Origin: Bordetella sp. LUAb4
GTDB taxonomy: Bacteria > Pseudomonadota > Gammaproteobacteria > Burkholderiales > Burkholderiaceae_B
Direction of reading: 5' to 3'
DNA: 64,000 nucleotides
Assembly (NCBI RefSeq): GCF_021325795.1
Contig: NZ_JAHPZX010000007.1
Coordinates: forward strand, 1 to 64,000
Position numbers and translations under genes: made by a program. Below the pieces are notes generated by a model, which saw nothing but the letters and a program-made list of their open reading frames with translations, searched no databases and was not told the DNA's origin. Below are positions 61,001 through 64,000 of the stretch, one piece after another; position 1 is the first letter of the stretch; each line of letters starts with the position of its first letter.

Positions 61001-61933
61001 ATGGCAACCGACAGACTCGGCGATATGCGCTTGTTCGCACTGGCTGCGACCCTGGGCAACCTTTCAGCCGCGGGCCGCAAACTGGGCATGTCCCCGGCAG
61101 CGGCGAGTGCGCGCCTGGGCAAGCTGGAGGCGGCACTCAATGCACGGTTATTCGTGCGCACGACCCGGCAGCTGCGCTTGACGGACGAAGGGCGCCTGTA
61201 TCTGGCGCACTGCCAGGTGGCCCTGCAAGCGATCGATGACGGCGAGGCCGCGCTGCAGGTGGGCACCGGCGCCATCCAGGGCAAGATCCGCGTGTCGTCC
61301 ACGACGGATTTCGGCCTGCACATCCTGTCGCCATGGCTGGACGATTTCACCGCGCGCCATCCCGACGTGCGCCTGTCCATGACGTTGACGGACTCGATCA
61401 CCAACCTGGTCCACGACGACATCGACCTCGCCATCCGTTTCTCCCCGCCCGAGGAAGGCACCCTGGTGGCGCGCAGGCTGGGCCCCATGTGCCGCGTGCT
61501 GTGCGCGTCGCCGGACTATCTGCGCCGCCATGGCGAGCCACTCACGCCCGACGCGTTGAACGATCATCAGTTCATCGTGCTGGTGACGTCCACCGGACCG
61601 CTCAATGAATTGCATTTCCGCAAAGACGGGGCACACTCGCGGTTCACCGTGCCGATGGCGCAGGCATGGGAGACCAACGACGGTATGTTGGCCCGCCGAT
61701 GGGCTTTGGAAGGGCGCGGCATCGTGCGCAAGCCCATGTGGGACGCGGCCGCGGAAGTGCGCGCCGGCCGCCTGCGTATCGTGCTGCAGGACTATGCCTG
61801 GGAGGAGGCGGGCGTGTACGCCGTATGGCATCCCACCCGCTACATGGTGCCGCGTGTGCGGGCCTTGCTGGATTTCCTTATCGAACGGTTCGCGCGCGAG
61901 GCGGAGAATCTGCCGACGATCCCACGCCTGTGA
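61001..61933 (+). CDS. LysR-family transcriptional regulator
   Basis: A 310-residue protein with the usual winged helix (LGDMRLFALAATLGNLSAAG, RKLGMSPAAASARLGKLEAAL) and effector domain. It faces the AraJ-like MFS gene; a small inverted repeat GTCTC-CAGT-GAGAC (60964-60977) lies between the two starts and may be its site. A second MFS gene follows 151 bases downstream on the same strand. Confidence 0.9.
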   Translation: MATDRLGDMRLFALAATLGNLSAAGRKLGMSPAAASARLGKLEAALNARLFVRTTRQLRLTDEGRLYLAHCQVALQAIDDGEAALQVGTGAIQGKIRVSSTTDFGLHILSPWLDDFTARHPDVRLSMTLTDSITNLVHDDIDLAIRFSPPEEGTLVARRLGPMCRVLCASPDYLRRHGEPLTPDALNDHQFIVLVTSTGPLNELHFRKDGAHSRFTVPMAQAWETNDGMLARRWALEGRGIVRKPMWDAAAEVRAGRLRIVLQDYAWEEAGVYAVWHPTRYMVPRVRALLDFLIERFAREAENLPTIPRL

Positions 61934-62084
61934 TTCCGCTTCTGCTCCCGCCTGTGACATGACGTTCATCTTCAGCGGTTACCATAACGGTCCATCGCTG
62001 CCGCGTGGACTTTGGTCGCCGCTTCCGTCGCGGGGACACGGCGCGCGACGTTGTTCCTCTCCGTTGTTCTTCATTTGCATCCCT

Positions 62085-63299
62085 ATGTCCATTTCTCCTG
62101 GCGTGGCTGACAGCCGCGCCCCTGCTTCCATTGCGCTTTCCCGCGCTGAAACACGGCGTGCGCTGTTTGCCCTGGGCGTCGGCGGCTTTGCCATCGGCAC
62201 CGGCGAGTTCGTCATCATGGGCCTGCTGCCGGACGCGGCGCGCGATCTTGGGATCAGCATCCCACAAGCGGGCCACCTCATCAGCATTTACGCCTTGGGC
62301 GTGGTGATCGGTGCGCCCTTGCTGGCGGTGCTGGGTGCGCGGTGGGCGCGGCGCAGCTTTCTCATCGGTCTGATGCTGGTGTTCGCGCTGGGCAATTTCG
62401 TCAGTGCGGCCGCACCCGGTTTCGGCTCCATGGCCTTGGCGCGTTTCGCCACCGGCTTTCCCCACGGAACGTATTTCGGCGTCGCGGCCCTGGTTGCCGC
62501 GGGCCTGGTGCCACCGCATCGACGCGCGCAGGCCGTCGCCATGGTGCTGCTGGGATTGACCATCGCAACCTTGGTCGGCGTGCCCATTGCCGCGGCCATC
62601 GGGCAAGTATTGGGTTGGCGTTCGGCGTTTGCCATCGTGGGCGCCATCGGCTTGCTCACGGCCTATTCCGTGTGGCGTTGGGTCCCTTACACCGCCGGTG
62701 ACAAGCGCGCCAGCCCCCTGCGCGAGCTGGGCGCCTTGCGCAACAAGCAGGTGGTGCTGACCTTGGGTATCGGCGCCATTGGCTCGGGCGGCATCTTCAC
62801 GGTCTTCAGCTACATCAAGCCCACCATGACCGAGCTGGCCCATATGCCGGAAGCCTGGGTCCCCGTGGTCTTGGCGCTATTCGGTCTGGGGATGGTCAGC
62901 GGCAACCTGATGGGTTCGCGCTTCGCCGATCGCAATATGGAAAAGACCATACGCTACGTGCTGGTTTGGGCGGCGATAGTCATGGGGGCGTTTTATCTGT
63001 CGGCCAGCAGCCCCTTCCTGGGGCCGCTCAACGTGCTTCTGATCGGCACCGTGGTGGCGCTGGCGGCGACGCTGCAGACCCGCCTGATGGATGTCGCCGG
63101 TGATGCGCAGACGCTGGCCGCTGCCTTGAACCATTCCGCCTTCAATATCGCCAACGCGCTGGGCGCATGGTTGGGCGGGCTGTCCATCGATGCGGGCCTG
63201 GGCTGGTCGTCGACCGGATGGGTGGGCAGCCTGCTGGCGCTCGCGGGCCTGGGCATCCACGCCTGGGCCTTGGCGGATATGCGCGCACGGGGGCGTTGA
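62085..63299 (+). CDS. MFS transporter, AraJ/DHA1 type
   Basis: A 404-residue protein from ATG 62085. The opening FALGVGGFAIGTGEFVIMGLLPDAARDLG-type segment (GTGEFVIMGLLPDAARDLGI) and the loops VLGARWARRSFLIGLML and SRFADRNMEKTIRYVL are typical of AraJ/YdhP-like DHA1 exporters. Twelve hydrophobic segments are seen. It follows the LysR gene on the same strand and resembles the divergent MFS on its other side only at family level. Confidence 0.88.
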   Translation: MSISPGVADSRAPASIALSRAETRRALFALGVGGFAIGTGEFVIMGLLPDAARDLGISIPQAGHLISIYALGVVIGAPLLAVLGARWARRSFLIGLMLVFALGNFVSAAAPGFGSMALARFATGFPHGTYFGVAALVAAGLVPPHRRAQAVAMVLLGLTIATLVGVPIAAAIGQVLGWRSAFAIVGAIGLLTAYSVWRWVPYTAGDKRASPLRELGALRNKQVVLTLGIGAIGSGGIFTVFSYIKPTMTELAHMPEAWVPVVLALFGLGMVSGNLMGSRFADRNMEKTIRYVLVWAAIVMGAFYLSASSPFLGPLNVLLIGTVVALAATLQTRLMDVAGDAQTLAAALNHSAFNIANALGAWLGGLSIDAGLGWSSTGWVGSLLALAGLGIHAWALADMRARGR

Positions 63300-63359
63300 G
63301 TCCTGACGCGTTGGGGGTGCCGGTCCTCGCGTATCGACCAGCGTGGGGGCCGCTATTCC

Positions 63360-64000
63360 TTAACGCAGCAGGAAGCCCAATTCGTTCAGGATGGCACGCA
63401 GGTCGTAGCGCTGGTCGGCCGGGTTGGCGTTCAGGCGGTTCAGGATGTGATCGGTCCAGAGCGGATGTTCGATCGACTGCTTCTTCCAGAACGCATCCAG
63501 TGCACGGTTATAGGTGGCTACGGCTTTCAGTTGCGCGGCGCCGTCGTAATACTCGTGATGCAGCACGGCGGCTTGCGGCAAGCGCGGCTTGACGTGGTGC
63601 GAGGTGGATTCATCGGCGTAACCGATGGCCGTGCCGAACACGGGAAAGACGTGCGGCGGCAGCTTGAGATCCGCCGCCAGCGACCGTACGTGGCTGCGTA
63701 TGGCGCCGACGTAGACAGCACCCAGGCCCAGGGATTCCGCGGCGAGCACGGCATTCTGCGCGGCCAGTCCGGCTTCCACCGATGCCAGCACCACGGATTC
63801 GATGAAGTCGCCGCCATCGATGGCCTTGTCCTGGTCTTTCGATACTTGCCCTGCACGCGAGAAATCGGCCAGCCAGATCAGGAACAGGGGCGCCTGACGC
63901 ACGAAGGTTTCATTGCGCGTGCCCACGGCCAGCCGTGCCTTGTGCTCAGGATCCTGGATCGCGATCACGCTCCACACTTGCAGGTTCGACGATGTCGACG
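63360..64000 (-). CDS. nitroreductase-family NAD(P)H oxidoreductase (partial, runs off right edge)
   Basis: The gene continues past the right edge. The visible part begins ...TSSNLQVWSVIAIQDPEHKA, the FMN-binding segment of nitroreductases, and ends with ILNELGFLLR at 63360. ESVVLASVEAGLAAQNAVLA followed by GLGAVYVGAI is the second family signature, and VFPVFGTAIGYAD the third. It matches the NfsA-like NADPH-dependent group. About 30 N-terminal residues are missing. It converges with the MFS gene. Confidence 0.88.
   Translation of the reverse strand, partial: STSSNLQVWSVIAIQDPEHKARLAVGTRNETFVRQAPLFLIWLADFSRAGQVSKDQDKAIDGGDFIESVVLASVEAGLAAQNAVLAAESLGLGAVYVGAIRSHVRSLAADLKLPPHVFPVFGTAIGYADESTSHHVKPRLPQAAVLHHEYYDGAAQLKAVATYNRALDAFWKKQSIEHPLWTDHILNRLNANPADQRYDLRAILNELGFLLR

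Noticed and set aside
1-64000. CRISPR array, tRNA, rRNA or integrase gene marking a genomic island
   Set aside because: I saw no regularly spaced repeat-spacer pattern, no tRNA-like cloverleaf and no integrase frame; the only tandem array is the 13-bp one without spacers.

Overview
This 64 kb window is from a GC-rich betaproteobacterial chromosome, most likely the family Alcaligenaceae (Bordetella/Achromobacter-like). The main pointers are two orphan Bug/TctC-type substrate-binding proteins, the density of LysR/GntR/IclR-controlled aromatic and acyl-CoA metabolism genes, DUF817, and a yggS-pdxY pair. The assignment is inferred from gene content; no rRNA or tRNA gene is present to test it.

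The left third (about 1-23.5 kb) is an accessory, defence-type region. It opens with the right end of an IS21-like element that cuts into a DUF1016/YhcG-type nuclease gene, which also carries a 7-bp repeat-expansion frameshift. Then come a hipB-hipA pair behind a long AT-rich palindrome, a roughly 2210-residue DUF4011-helicase-Vsr-like-DUF3320 protein (a single-gene anti-phage architecture), and an AbiE-like toxin-antitoxin pair with a nuclease-like antitoxin N-terminus. A TetR gene and a divergent SAM methyltransferase follow. The most interesting unit is a tightly overlapping three-gene leftward operon (alpha/beta hydrolase, caspase-like protease, pYEATS-domain protein; 14369-18506), which looks like an uncharacterised protease-triggered conflict system. 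Beside it, in the same direction, lies a TccC/Rhs-type toxin with a C-terminal ADP-ribosyltransferase-like domain. A peroxiredoxin gene fragment and two tandem paralogous lipoproteins close the region.

From about 23.6 kb rightwards the content is metabolic. 23.6-31.2 kb: HD-domain nucleotidase, AraC regulator, PPOX flavoprotein, Tat-exported dienelactone hydrolase, DOPA 4,5-dioxygenase-like protein, aromatic-acid-type MFS, MetE-like methyltransferase and MBL hydrolase. 31.4-39.1 kb: two sets built round Bug proteins, one with a DapA-like aldolase and a BAAT-type hydrolase, the other with a GntR regulator, a CaiB/BaiF CoA-transferase and a TauD dioxygenase. 39-50.7 kb: trans-aconitate methyltransferase, a TetR/GST pair with a perfect palindromic operator, LysR/MFS, a Na/Pi symporter, a PD-(D/E)XK-like hypothetical, YggS-PdxY, a glutamine amidotransferase and DUF817.

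50.8-64 kb is dominated by regulator/target pairs: LysR with amidohydrolase-MFS, GST and IclR convergent, acyl-CoA dehydrogenase preceded by a truncated leader, LysR with aldo/keto reductase around a 9-5-9 palindrome, and LysR with MFS. A last MFS gene follows, and a nitroreductase gene runs off the right edge. Functions are family-level inferences from sequence; no searches were run.
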